Positions 25,066 through 35,801 of a DNA stretch of 64,000 bases are shown here, piece after piece (position 1 is the first letter of the stretch; each line of letters opens with the position of its first letter). The stretch spans positions 62,001 to 126,000 of the forward strand of contig NZ_JAMGBG010000052.1 in the NCBI RefSeq assembly GCF_023516595.1, in the 5' to 3' direction. Under the pieces are notes generated by a model, which had not been told where the DNA came from, did no database searches, and worked only from the letters and a program-made list of their open reading frames with translations. The translations under genes and the position numbers were made by a program. Source of the DNA: Streptomyces neyagawaensis. Lineage in GTDB: Bacteria > Actinomycetota > Actinomycetes > Streptomycetales > Streptomycetaceae.

Positions 25066-25198
25066 GGGCTTCTCTTTCCGTGGGGGTGTCGGGACGGTGC
25101 CCGGCCGAGGGAGCCGGGCGGGGTCATCGGTGTGGCACGTAGGCCGGGTGGCCGTCAGTGGGTGACACGCGGTCTGGGCGGGCGGCGCGTGGCACGCA

Positions 25199-25300
25199 GG
25201 GCTCGGTTGCAGCGCGCCCCAGGGCTCGGTTGCAGCGCGCGGCCCCCAAGGCTCGGCGGCCGCCCGCCGCCCGCACGGCTCGGTGGCAACGCGCCACGTG
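25199..25300. repeat. Short direct repeats in the gap before the HAD/EEP gene
   Basis: GCTCGGTTGCAGCGCG occurs at 25201 and 25224 (23-bp period), with degenerate copies at 25251 and 25277 (GCTCGGTGGCAACGCG). The gap between the ABC ATPase stop and the HAD/EEP start otherwise shows no gene. Confidence 0.6.
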
Positions 25301-25312
25301 AGGCGGGGCGGG

Positions 25313-26395
25313 TCAGCGTGTGGTGCGCGGGGCGACCAGCACCGGTCGCTCCGGGAGGCTCACGGTCACGGCCGTTCCCGCGCCGAGGGTCGCCGCCTCG
25401 TGGGTGGGCAGGTCGGCCTTGACCTCGGTGCCGTCGGCGAGCCGTACGGTGAGGCGGGTGGCGGCGCCGAGGAACGCGGAGGCGACCACACGGGCGTCCC
25501 CGGCGTCGTCGGGCCGTACCCCGACCGCCTCCGGGCGCAGGAGGACGTCCACCTCGTCGCCGGCCGGCGCCGTCCCGTCCACGGGCAGCCGTCGGCCGAG
25601 CACCTCGACCGTGGTGCCGTCCAGCCGTCCGGGGATCCGGCTCATCGTGCCGACGAACTCGGCGACGAAGGCCGTGGCCGGACGCCCGTACAGCTCGACG
25701 GGTGCCGCGCACTGTTCGAGCCGCCCGGCGTGCATCACGGCGACCCGGTCGGCCATGGACAGCGCCTCCTCCTGGTCGTGGGTCACGAACAGGGTGGTGA
25801 TGCCCAGCTCCTGCTGGAGTCGGCGGATCTCCTCGCGGAGGGTGAGCCGCACCTTGGCGTCGAGGGCGGACAGGGGTTCGTCGAGCAGCAGGACGCGGGG
25901 CCGCAGGGCGAGCGCCCGGGCGAGGGCGACGCGCTGCTGCTGACCGCCGGAGAGCTGGTGCGGGTACCGGTCGCCCTTGTCGGCGAGGCCCACGAGGTCG
26001 AGCAACTCGCCTGCGCGAGAGCGCCGTTCGGCCGTGCGCACCTTGCGCATGCGCAGCCCGAACGCCACGTTGTCGAGGGCGCTGAGGTGCGGGAAGAGGC
26101 TGTACGACTGGAAGACCATGCCGGCGTCGCGCCGGTGGGCCGGGACGCGGGTGACGTCCTCCCCGTCGACGAGCACCTCGCCGGCGTCGGGGTGTTCGAA
26201 GCCGGCGAGCATCCGCAGCGCGGTGGTCTTGCCGCAGCCGGAGGGGCCGAGCAGGGCGAGCAGTTCGCCGGGCCGGACGGTCAGGTCCAGCCCGTCGAGA
26301 GCGACGGTCGTCCCGAACTCGCGGCGCAGTCCCCGGAACTCGACGGTGGCTGCCGTGTCGGTGGTATCGGTGGCGGTGGTCTCAAGCACGGTCAT
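25313..26395 (-). CDS. ABC importer ATP-binding protein (Pot/Fbp/Phn type)
   Basis: This 360-residue ATPase has Walker A GPSGCGKTTALRMLAG (~50-65), the Q-loop in MVFQSYSLFPHLS, signature LSGGQQQRVALARAL, Walker B VLLLDEPLSALDAK, and a switch histidine in LFVTHDQEEA. The C-terminal ~120 residues form a TOBE-type regulatory domain. It energises the two permeases encoded just upstream; the adjacent permease stop is 3 bp away. The subfamily imports polyamines, ferric iron, thiamine or 2-aminoethylphosphonate. Confidence 0.93.
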   Translation of the reverse strand: MTVLETTATDTTDTAATVEFRGLRREFGTTVALDGLDLTVRPGELLALLGPSGCGKTTALRMLAGFEHPDAGEVLVDGEDVTRVPAHRRDAGMVFQSYSLFPHLSALDNVAFGLRMRKVRTAERRSRAGELLDLVGLADKGDRYPHQLSGGQQQRVALARALALRPRVLLLDEPLSALDAKVRLTLREEIRRLQQELGITTLFVTHDQEEALSMADRVAVMHAGRLEQCAAPVELYGRPATAFVAEFVGTMSRIPGRLDGTTVEVLGRRLPVDGTAPAGDEVDVLLRPEAVGVRPDDAGDARVVASAFLGAATRLTVRLADGTEVKADLPTHEAATLGAGTAVTVSLPERPVLVAPRTTR

Positions 26396-26398
26396 GGT

Positions 26399-27244
26399 TC
26401 ATCCCCGTGAGGCGGAAGCGGTTCGGGCGCGTCCGCCGAAGGAGGCGAGCGCGAGGAGCATGGCCCAGGTGACGAGCAGGCTGAGCACCGAGACGGCGAC
26501 GGAGAGCTGGGCCTGCGAGCCGCTGACGTTGACGATCCACACGGCGAACGGCCTGAAGCCCAGCAGTTGGGCGACGGTGAACTCACCGAGCACGAGAGCC
26601 AGGGTGAGGAACGCGGAGTTCAGCAGGGCCCCGCGCAGATTGGGCAGCACGGCCCGCACCAGCGCCTGCGGCCAGTTCGCCCCGCAGCTGCGGGCGGCCT
26701 CGACGAGGGTACGGACGTCCATGGCGCGCAGCCCGGCGTCGAGGGCCCGGTACACGAAGGGCAGCGCCATCACCACGTAGGCGAGGACCAGCACCACGGG
26801 GAAGTCGGGGTTCTGGATCGCGACGAACGTCTGGAACAGCGGGGTGCGGGAGAGGTGTTCGGGCCCCCACTTGAGCACGGTGCCGAGCCCGGCGACGAAC
26901 GCGATCGGCGGCACCACCAGCGGCAGGGAGCACACCACCTCCACGACGGGCCGCAGCCGGGGCGCGCCGAGCCGCAGCGCGACCATGGCGGGCACCATCA
27001 GCAGCAGGACGACGGCGATGGTCGCGGCGGCCAGCTCCAGCGACAGCAGCAGGCTGGAGACGAAGCCTTCGGTGCCGAGGATCTGCGTGTACGCGTCGAA
27101 GGTGACGCCCTCGCCGGGGACGTCGACCGTGAAGATCACGGAAGCGGCGAGCGGGACGAGGAAGTACAGCCCGGCGCAGACGAGGACGAGGGGGCGCCAC
27201 AGGGCGGGGCGCCGCGCCGCGCGCCCGGGGTTCAGGCCAGCCAT
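26399..27244 (-). CDS. ABC importer permease 2
   Basis: This 281-residue membrane protein has six predicted helices and the EAA loop (VEAARSCGANWPQALVRAVL) that contacts the ATPase. It begins at ATG 27244 (MAGLNPG), overlapping the preceding permease by 13 bp, so the two are translationally coupled and form a heterodimer. Binding-protein-dependent transport family 1 (BPD_transp_1). Confidence 0.9.
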   Translation of the reverse strand: MAGLNPGRAARRPALWRPLVLVCAGLYFLVPLAASVIFTVDVPGEGVTFDAYTQILGTEGFVSSLLLSLELAAATIAVVLLLMVPAMVALRLGAPRLRPVVEVVCSLPLVVPPIAFVAGLGTVLKWGPEHLSRTPLFQTFVAIQNPDFPVVLVLAYVVMALPFVYRALDAGLRAMDVRTLVEAARSCGANWPQALVRAVLPNLRGALLNSAFLTLALVLGEFTVAQLLGFRPFAVWIVNVSGSQAQLSVAVSVLSLLVTWAMLLALASFGGRARTASASRG

Positions 27245-28134
27245 CGGGCGCTCCGTCGTTGCAGGGGCAGGTAGACGGCCATGACGAGTCCGGCGATGAG
27301 GACCATGTCGAGGCTGAGGGCGAGCGCCACGTTCTCCTGGCCGACGAGGACGTTGCCGGAGATGGCGTCGGCGATCTGGAGGGTGACCAGCGGGATCGAG
27401 CTGCCCACCATGGCCGCGGCGGTGGCGTACGCGGCGAAGGCGCTGCCGAAGAGGAGGACGAGCCCGCCGAGCAGCGAGGGCGCGAGCACGGGCAGGGCGA
27501 CGTGGAGCCAGTACTGCGGGCCGGTGGCGCCGTTGTTCTGGGCGGCCTCCCGCCACTGGACGCGCAGTCCGTCGAGGGCGGGGGTGATGGTGAGCACCAT
27601 CAGCGGGATCAGGAAGTACAGGTAGACGATGACCAGGCCCCAGAAGCTGTAGAGGTCCCAGCCCTTGTCCGTGAGGCCCAGCTGCCGGGTCAGTACACCG
27701 GAGTTGCCGAGGGTGGCGACGAAGGCGAAGGCGAGCGGGACGCCGCCGAAGTTGGCGAGCACCCCGGAGGCGGTGAGCACGGCCTCGCGCAGCGCCGGGA
27801 AGGGGGAGGTCACCACGGCCTGGGCGAGCGGCAGACCCAGGACGGCGGCGAGACCCGCCGAGACGGCGGAGAGCTTCACGCTGCCGAGCATGGCCGTGAG
27901 GTAGGCCCCCTGCACGGAGGCCGTCATGTTCGCCGTGGTGTACGACGTGGCCCCGCTGCTCTGGTCCTTGACGGTGAACGCGCCGTTCAGCATGGCGAGG
28001 GCGGGCAGCCCGAAGGCGATGGCGACGAAGGCCAGCAGCGGGAGGACGGCGAGCCAGCCGCCGGCGCGGGGCCGCCGCTTCGGGGAAGCGGCGGCCACCA
28101 GCGGGGTGTCGGCCTCGGTGACGACGGCGGTCAC
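27232..28134 (-). CDS. ABC importer permease 1
   Basis: This 300-residue membrane protein has six main hydrophobic segments and an EAA-type loop (WREAAQNNGATGPQYWLHVA). GTG start at 28134 (VTAVVTEADT) overlaps the binding-protein stop by 4 bp (GTGA). It pairs with the permease encoded at 26399-27244. The large segment between helices 1 and 2 (TYTTANMTA region) resembles iron/AEP-type importers. Confidence 0.9.
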   Translation of the reverse strand: MTAVVTEADTPLVAAASPKRRPRAGGWLAVLPLLAFVAIAFGLPALAMLNGAFTVKDQSSGATSYTTANMTASVQGAYLTAMLGSVKLSAVSAGLAAVLGLPLAQAVVTSPFPALREAVLTASGVLANFGGVPLAFAFVATLGNSGVLTRQLGLTDKGWDLYSFWGLVIVYLYFLIPLMVLTITPALDGLRVQWREAAQNNGATGPQYWLHVALPVLAPSLLGGLVLLFGSAFAAYATAAAMVGSSIPLVTLQIADAISGNVLVGQENVALALSLDMVLIAGLVMAVYLPLQRRSARWLA

Positions 28135-29282
28135 CCGGAGACCGCCTTGGCCCAGCCCTGTCCGAGCACGTCCTTGGCCTTGGTCTGCTGGTCCTCGGTC
28201 GGGAACTCGGGGGTGCCCTCCACCTTGGGCAGCTTGGCCGCGGCCGCCTTGTCGAGCGTGCCGGCCTTCTCCATGGCGGGCATCAGGGCCGGGCGGGCGT
28301 ATCCGGCGAGCCACAGGTTCTGGCCCTCGGCGCTGTAGAGGTACTCCTGCCACAGCCGGGCGGCGGCCGGGTGCGGCGCGTCCTTGTTGATCGCCTGGGA
28401 GTAGTACTGGGAGAACTTGCCGTCCTCCGGGACGACGACCTTCCAGTCGACGCCCTTGGACTTGAACTCGTCGGCGTACCCGGCGTTCAGGTAGTCCCAG
28501 TCGATGCTGATGGGCGTCTCGCCCTTCTCGACGGTGGCCGGGGTGGACTCGACGGGCGTGTAGTTGCCGTTCTTCTTCAGCTTGGCGAAGAAGTCGAGGC
28601 CCGGCTGGATGTCGTCGAAGGAACCGCCGCTCGCCAGGGACGCCGCCCACACGCCGCCGAAGGCCGAGCCGGACTTGGTGGGGTTGCCGTTGAGGGCGAC
28701 CTGGCCCTTGTACTTCGGCTTCAGCAGGTCGGCGAAGGTCTCCGGGCACTCCTTGACGCGCTTGGCGTCGCAGCCGATGGATATGTAGCCGCCGTAGTCG
28801 TTGTACCAGCGGGCCTTCGGGTCCTTCTGGCCCTCGGGGATGTCGGCGAACGCGGCGACCTTGTAGGGCGCCAGCAGCCCCTGCTGGGCGGCGCTCAGCG
28901 CGAAGGAGCTGCCGAGGTCGAGCACGTCGGGCGCGCGGTCCTGGCCCTTGCGGGAGGTGACGGCGTTGATCTCGTCCTGGCTGGCCCCGTCCGGGTTCTC
29001 GACTTCGATCTTGATTCCGTACTTCTTCTCGAAGCCGTCGATCAGCGCGCCGTAGTTGGCCCAGTCGCGGGGCAGGGCGATCGCGTTGAGCTCGCCCTCC
29101 CGCTTGGCGGCGGCGATCAGCTGGTCCATGCCGCCGAAGTCCTCGGCCGAGGTCGCTTTGGCCGCGTTGACGCCGTCGCCGCTGGTGGTGGTCTCGGGTG
29201 CCGCGCCACAGGCGCTGAGGGTGAGGACGGCGGCGGCGAGGGCGCCGCCGATGACGGCGGTTCTCGGCGGGAAGAGGTTCAC
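28131..29282 (-). CDS. ABC importer substrate-binding lipoprotein
   Basis: This 383-residue protein has a lipoprotein signal: hydrophobic AVIGGALAAAVLTLSACGAA with lipobox LSAC, so it is anchored outside the membrane. The mature part is a PotD/FbpA-like periplasmic-binding fold (FEKKYGIKIEVENPDGAS, RAPDVLDLGSSFAL). GTG at 29282 is chosen with GGAG upstream; an ATG at 29348 would add 22 residues that run through the operator. Ligand not identifiable; neighbours suggest an organophosphate or phosphonate. Confidence 0.88.
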   Translation of the reverse strand: MNLFPPRTAVIGGALAAAVLTLSACGAAPETTTSGDGVNAAKATSAEDFGGMDQLIAAAKREGELNAIALPRDWANYGALIDGFEKKYGIKIEVENPDGASQDEINAVTSRKGQDRAPDVLDLGSSFALSAAQQGLLAPYKVAAFADIPEGQKDPKARWYNDYGGYISIGCDAKRVKECPETFADLLKPKYKGQVALNGNPTKSGSAFGGVWAASLASGGSFDDIQPGLDFFAKLKKNGNYTPVESTPATVEKGETPISIDWDYLNAGYADEFKSKGVDWKVVVPEDGKFSQYYSQAINKDAPHPAAARLWQEYLYSAEGQNLWLAGYARPALMPAMEKAGTLDKAAAAKLPKVEGTPEFPTEDQQTKAKDVLGQGWAKAVSG

Positions 29283-29323
29283 GGGCTCTCCAGGGGTACG
29301 CGCAGGGACGATCTGGGTGGAGC

Positions 29324-29339
29324 ACTTGTCTGAACAAGT
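29324..29339. promoter_or_regulatory. GntR-type palindromic operator
   Basis: ACTTGT-CTGA-ACAAGT is a perfect 6-bp inverted repeat with a 4-bp centre, containing GTCTGAAC, which fits the GT-N(4)-AC core of GntR/HutC operators. It lies 42 bp upstream of the binding-protein start, between it and the divergent GntR gene. Confidence 0.6.
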
Positions 29340-29520
29340 TGGCCTCATTAGGTCCGCGCTTCATATCACGCACGTAAACTCCGGCGAAATACTCGTGCAC
29401 GGTTTCCCGCACAATCGCTGGCGGACGCGCTCCTTCAGCGGCCTCTTCCCCGGCTGGTTAGGCTGGTCGCGCTGTACACAGCCGGTGATCGGATCACGGA
29501 GCGGACGACGGAGGGGGACC

Positions 29521-30261
29521 ATGGCGGCCCGACACGAGGAGATCGCCGAGGCGCTACGGCGGGCGATCGACCGTGAGGACTACACGGTGGGGAGTCTGCT
29601 GCCCCCGGAGACCGAACTCGCGGCCCGCTACGGCGTCTCGCGCGGCACCGTCCGCCAGGCGGTGGCGACGCTGACCGCCGAGGGGCTCATCGGCTCACGC
29701 CAGGGCGCGCGCCGGGTGGTGCTGGCCGGCCGACGCAGTCAGAGCTTCGCGGAGCTGCGGAGTTTCGCGCAGTGGGCGCGGGCGATGGGCCGGGAGGCGA
29801 CGGGCCGGGTGATCACCCAGGAGTGGCGCACGGCCACGGCGGAGGACCGGGTCCGCCTCCAGCTCGACCCGGGCGCCCGCGTCCTGCACGTTCTGCGGCT
29901 GCGCGGTCTCGACGGGCAGCCGGTCCTGCTGGAGCGCACGGTCTATGCGGACTGGATCTCCCCCGCCGTCGAACACATCGAGGCGGACTGCCCGTCGGTC
30001 ACCCAGCGTCTGCTGGACGACACCGGGCTGGTCTTCGCCTACGGCGAGCATGTCATCGACGCGGTGGCCGCCGGTGCCCGCGACGCCGAGCTCCTCGCCG
30101 TACGCCGCACGAGCCCCCTCCTCCGCGTCCGACGCGTCACGACCACCCGCGAGGGCCGCCCGGTGGAATGGTCCGACGACCGCTACCGCCCGGACGCGGT
30201 GAGCTTCAGCGTGCACAACTCGATCGGCAACAACGCGCTGGCCAGGAAGACCGCGGAGTGA
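29521..30261 (+). CDS. GntR/HutC-family transcriptional regulator
   Basis: This 246-residue regulator has an N-terminal winged HTH (LPPETELAARYGVSRGTVRQ, ~29-48) and a C-terminal UTRA ligand-binding domain with VLLERTVYADW and the terminal FSVHNSIGNNALA. ATG at 29521 directly follows a GGAGGGGGACC ribosome site. It is divergent from the ABC importer operon, so local repression relieved by the imported ligand is the likely mode. Confidence 0.92.
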   Translation: MAARHEEIAEALRRAIDREDYTVGSLLPPETELAARYGVSRGTVRQAVATLTAEGLIGSRQGARRVVLAGRRSQSFAELRSFAQWARAMGREATGRVITQEWRTATAEDRVRLQLDPGARVLHVLRLRGLDGQPVLLERTVYADWISPAVEHIEADCPSVTQRLLDDTGLVFAYGEHVIDAVAAGARDAELLAVRRTSPLLRVRRVTTTREGRPVEWSDDRYRPDAVSFSVHNSIGNNALARKTAE

Positions 30262-30271
30262 CGTGGAGCTC

Positions 30272-30724
30272 TCAGGCGGGCGACCCGGAAGAGAAACGCC
30301 GCAGCAAGGGCGAGAGAACGAGCACGGATTTCGTCCGTTCCACGAACGGCTCCCCCGCGATCCGCTCCAGCACCCGCTCGAAGTGCCGCATGTCCGAGGC
30401 GAAGACCTGCACCACGGCGTCGGCCTCCCCCGTGACCGTCGACGCGGCGACGACCTCCTGGTAGCGCTCCAGCCCCCGCTGGATGGTCTCCGGCGACGTG
30501 TTGCGCCGGCAGTAGATCTCGACGAACCCCTCGGTCTCCCAGCCGAGCGCGGCGGGGTCCACCCGGACCGTGAACCCGGTGATGGCGCCGGTCGCCCGCA
30601 GCCGGTCCACGCGCCGCTTGACCGCGGGCGCGGACAGACCGACGAGTTGGCCGATGTCGGCAAAGGAGCGGCGGGCGTCCTCGGCGAGGGCGTGCACGAT
30701 GCGTTCGTCGAGATCGTTCAGCAC
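30272..30724 (-). CDS. Lrp/AsnC-family transcriptional regulator
   Basis: This 150-residue protein has an N-terminal HTH (SFADIGQLVGLSAPAVKRRV, ~20-39) and a C-terminal RAM/ACT-like effector domain (GEADAVVQVFASDMRHFERV). It starts with GTG 10 bp after the permease stop, so it is cotranscribed with an amino-acid permease. The effector is probably an amino acid. Shared TTGCG half-sites before the permease and the amidase/oxidase operons are candidate binding sites. Confidence 0.93.
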   Translation of the reverse strand: MLNDLDERIVHALAEDARRSFADIGQLVGLSAPAVKRRVDRLRATGAITGFTVRVDPAALGWETEGFVEIYCRRNTSPETIQRGLERYQEVVAASTVTGEADAVVQVFASDMRHFERVLERIAGEPFVERTKSVLVLSPLLRRFSSGSPA

Positions 30725-30734
30725 TGCGGGTGGA

Positions 30735-32201
30735 TCACTTCTCTGGAGTCGCGAGACGGGAACGGCGATAGCCGTAACTGAAGTAGAACACGAGCCCGAC
30801 GGCCATCCAGACCCCGAAGACGACCCACGTGATGGTGTCGAGGCTGCCCATCATCCACACGCAGAACGCGAGCCCGAGCGCGGGCAGCACCGGCGACAGC
30901 GGCACCCGGAACGTCCGCGGCATGTCGGGCCGCGTCCGCCGCAGCACCACGACCGCCACGTTGACCAGCGCGAACGCGAACAGCGTGCCGATGCTGGTGG
31001 CGTTGGCGAGCTCCCCGAGCGGAATGGCCGCGGCGAGCACACCGCAGAACAGCGACACGATGACGGTGTTCACCCGAGGGGTCCCGGTCTTCGGGTTGAC
31101 CCGCGAGAACACCTTGGGCACGAGCCCGTCCCGCGACATGGCGAAGAGGATCCGCGTCTGGCCGTAGAGCACGGTCAGCACGACGCTGGCGATGGCGATG
31201 ACCGCGCCGGCGGCCAGCAGCGTCCCCCAGAACGCGTCGCCGGTGACGTCCTTCATGATCCCGGCGAGCGCGGCCTCCGAGCCGTCGAAGCCCTTCCACG
31301 GCCGCGCCCCGACGGCGACGGCGGCGACCAGCACGTACAGCGCGGTCACGATGATCAGCGACAGCATGATGGCCCGCGGCAGGTCCCGCTGCGCGTTCTT
31401 CGCCTCCTCGCCCGCGGTGGACGCGGCGTCGAACCCGATGTACGAGAAGAAGAGGGTCGCCCCGGCGGCGCTGACGCCGGCCATGCCGAGCGGCATGAAG
31501 TTCTCGTAGTTGCCGGAGCGGAAGCCCTGGATGCCGATCAGGCAGAACAGCAGCAGCGCGGCGATCTTCACGACCACCATGATCGTGTTGGCGCGGGCGG
31601 ACTCACGGGCGCCGCCGAGCAGGAACGCCATGGCGAGCAGGACCACAATCAGGGCGGGCAGGTTGAAGATCCCGCCGTCCCCGGGCGGCGCCGACAGCGC
31701 GTCCGGGATGGTCACGCCGAGGGTCCCGTCGAGCAGTTCGTTCAGGTACTCGCCCCAGCCGACGGCCACGGCCGACACCGAGACGCCGTACTCCAGGACC
31801 AGACACCAGCCGCAGACCCAGGCGACCAGCTCACCCATCGTTGCGTACGCGTACGAGTAGGAGGAACCGGAGACCGGGATGCTGCCGGCCAGCTCCGCGT
31901 AGGAGAGGGCCGAGAACAGAGCGGTGAGGCCGGCGATCACGAAGGAGAGGGTGACGGCGGGCCCGGCCTTGGGGACGGCCTCGCCGAGGACGACGAAGAT
32001 GCCGGTGCCGAGGGTGGCGCCGATGCTGATCATCGTCAGCTGCCACATGCCGAGGGAGCGCCGCAGCGAGCCTCCCTCGCCCTGCCCACCCTCCGCGACC
32101 AGGCGTTCCACGGGCTTACGGCGCATCAGCCGTCCGGCGACACCGCCGGGTGGCGGGACGGGGTGACTCTGTTGCTGCGGGGGTGCGCCTTGGTCGAGCA
32201 C
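30735..32201 (-). CDS. APC-family amino-acid permease
   Basis: This 488-residue protein has about 12-14 hydrophobic segments and the APC signature near the N-terminus (ISIGATLGTGIFVVLGEAVP), plus FFSYIGFDAASTAGEEAKNA. It belongs to the cationic amino-acid transporter-like/YfnA group. GTG at 32201 has GAAGGAG 7 nt upstream. First gene of the permease-Lrp operon; a 291-bp upstream gap carries phased Lrp-like half-sites. Confidence 0.92.
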   Translation of the reverse strand: MLDQGAPPQQQSHPVPPPGGVAGRLMRRKPVERLVAEGGQGEGGSLRRSLGMWQLTMISIGATLGTGIFVVLGEAVPKAGPAVTLSFVIAGLTALFSALSYAELAGSIPVSGSSYSYAYATMGELVAWVCGWCLVLEYGVSVSAVAVGWGEYLNELLDGTLGVTIPDALSAPPGDGGIFNLPALIVVLLAMAFLLGGARESARANTIMVVVKIAALLLFCLIGIQGFRSGNYENFMPLGMAGVSAAGATLFFSYIGFDAASTAGEEAKNAQRDLPRAIMLSLIIVTALYVLVAAVAVGARPWKGFDGSEAALAGIMKDVTGDAFWGTLLAAGAVIAIASVVLTVLYGQTRILFAMSRDGLVPKVFSRVNPKTGTPRVNTVIVSLFCGVLAAAIPLGELANATSIGTLFAFALVNVAVVVLRRTRPDMPRTFRVPLSPVLPALGLAFCVWMMGSLDTITWVVFGVWMAVGLVFYFSYGYRRSRLATPEK

Positions 32202-32345
32202 GCGCCGGCTCCTTCATCGAATGGGTTCAGGGCGAGGGAGGACCGACACCACAGCAACCGAGGGCCACCGAGCAGGGGGTCCCCGCAACGCCACGTACAG
32301 CGCACGACCCTATGAGCCAGGGCTTTACATGCGTAATGCGGCAAC

Positions 32346-32423
32346 CTTGCGCAGCCACGCAAGATCGTTGCGTTCCTCGGGGAGGGGCGTGCGTTCGTTG
32401 CACGCCTGCTTCACACCGTTGCG
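32346..32423 (-). promoter_or_regulatory. Phased Lrp-like TTGCG half-sites upstream of the permease operon
   Basis: TTGCG or TTGCA occurs at 32347, 32368, 32398 and 32419 (steps 21, 30, 21 bp). The first is also one arm of a perfect inverted repeat CTTGCG-N6-CGCAAG (32346-32363). A further CGCAACG lies near 32451. The rest of the 291-bp gap shows nothing else I can identify. Confidence 0.5.
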
Positions 32424-32492
32424 ATCGGTGTCTTTCGGGGCCCGCATACGCGCAACGAAGCCACCCCTCGCTCCGAGGACGTTCGGCAGCCG

Positions 32493-34419
<1,927 letters not shown>

Positions 34420-34619
34420 CTCCGTACCGCCTTCGTCTCGGTACCGCCGTGACCGACGCCTGGTGGCGGTCGGCTTCCTGCGTCCCCCGCTTCCTTCGGG
34501 CCCCAGGCACGGGCCCGCCGAGAGCGCGAGGGGCGGACCGCCGCGGCACCTGCCGGTGCCACCGCGCCCGCCCCTGCCCGGCTCCCCGCCGGGACCGTCC
34601 GTTCTGCTCCCGTGGCCGC

Positions 34620-35639
34620 TCAGTGCCCGTCCGGGTCCGCGCGGTTGAGCGCGGGGCGGGGGGTCTGTCCGGCCATCAACAGGGAGTCCGCCGCCGAGGT
34701 GTCGGTGACGAGGCTGGTCACCAGCCCCGACCGGAGCACCGCGTCGATCGCCGCCGCCTTCCGCTGCCCGCCGGCGATCGCGACGACCTCCGGGATACGG
34801 CGGAGCTGGTCGGCCTTGACCGTGATGCACCGCTCCCCGAGGTCCCGCCCGACGCGGCGGCCCTCGGCGTCGAAGAGGTGCGCGGACATCTCGGCGGCGA
34901 CACCGAGGGAGGCGTAGTGGGCCCGCTCCTCGTCGCTGAGCATGTCGTGCACCGTGGAGATGCCCGCCTCCCAGGAGCCGATGGAGACGCAGGCGACCGT
35001 GACCTTGTCGAAGTACTCGAAGGCCCGGGCGATCCCCGTCTGGTGGCGCAGGGCGGCCGCGGTGGCCGCGTCCGGCAGCAGCATCGGCGCGTAGATGGGG
35101 TGGGCGTCTCCGCCCGACACCTGCGCGGCCCGCCGTACCGCCTCCACCGAGCCGCGCTCGGCGGTCCCCGCGTCGTAGACACCCGTCAGCTGCACCACCG
35201 TGCACGGCGGCAGCCGGTCGAGGGCGGCGGCCATGTGGATGGTCGAGCGCCCCCACGCCAGCCCGAGGACATCGCCCTCGTTGACCAGTTCACCGAGCAG
35301 GTCCGCGGCCACCTCGCCGAGGTTCTCGGGGTCGGGCGACTCCTCGGCCTCGGCCGGGGACTCGACGACCACGGCGTGCCGGAGGCCGTAGCGGGCACGC
35401 AGGGCGTCGGAGCGCTCGGCGTCCAGTTCCGCGGGGACTCGGATCTCGATACGTACGAGATCCCGTTCGAGGGCGGTCTCCAGGACACGGGCCACCTTGA
35501 AGCGGCTCACGCCGAACTCCTCGGCGATCTGGATCTTGGACTTGCCCTCGAGGTAGAAGCGGCGGGCCATTGCCGCCGCCTGAACCAGCTCAGCGGGTCC
35601 CATCCGCATGGCTGACCGGCCCGCCGACATACCCGACAC
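34620..35639 (-). CDS. SorC/DeoR-family sugar-binding transcriptional regulator
   Basis: This ~339-residue protein has an N-terminal HTH (SKIQIAEEFGVSRFKVARVL, ~35-54) and a large C-terminal sugar-phosphate-binding domain (GLAWGRSTIHMAAAL, VVAIAGGQRKAAAIDAVL). GTG 35639 is chosen because GAGGAG sits 6 nt upstream; an open frame to a GTG at 35663 lacks a ribosome site. Neighbouring rpe suggests a pentose- or triose-phosphate effector, but its own targets are not visible. Confidence 0.88.
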   Translation of the reverse strand: MSGMSAGRSAMRMGPAELVQAAAMARRFYLEGKSKIQIAEEFGVSRFKVARVLETALERDLVRIEIRVPAELDAERSDALRARYGLRHAVVVESPAEAEESPDPENLGEVAADLLGELVNEGDVLGLAWGRSTIHMAAALDRLPPCTVVQLTGVYDAGTAERGSVEAVRRAAQVSGGDAHPIYAPMLLPDAATAAALRHQTGIARAFEYFDKVTVACVSIGSWEAGISTVHDMLSDEERAHYASLGVAAEMSAHLFDAEGRRVGRDLGERCITVKADQLRRIPEVVAIAGGQRKAAAIDAVLRSGLVTSLVTDTSAADSLLMAGQTPRPALNRADPDGH

Positions 35640-35801
35640 GGCCATCTCCTCACTGCTCTTCACACATGGATACGCCGTTCATCCTTGCAGATCCGACGTT
35701 TTCGATCAGGCCGAAGGAACGCCGTTCACGTTTCCTTGGCCGGGAGGTCGCCTGACCTGCCCCCTTCGTCCGACGGCCGCACAGTAGTACGACAGGGTGC
35801 C

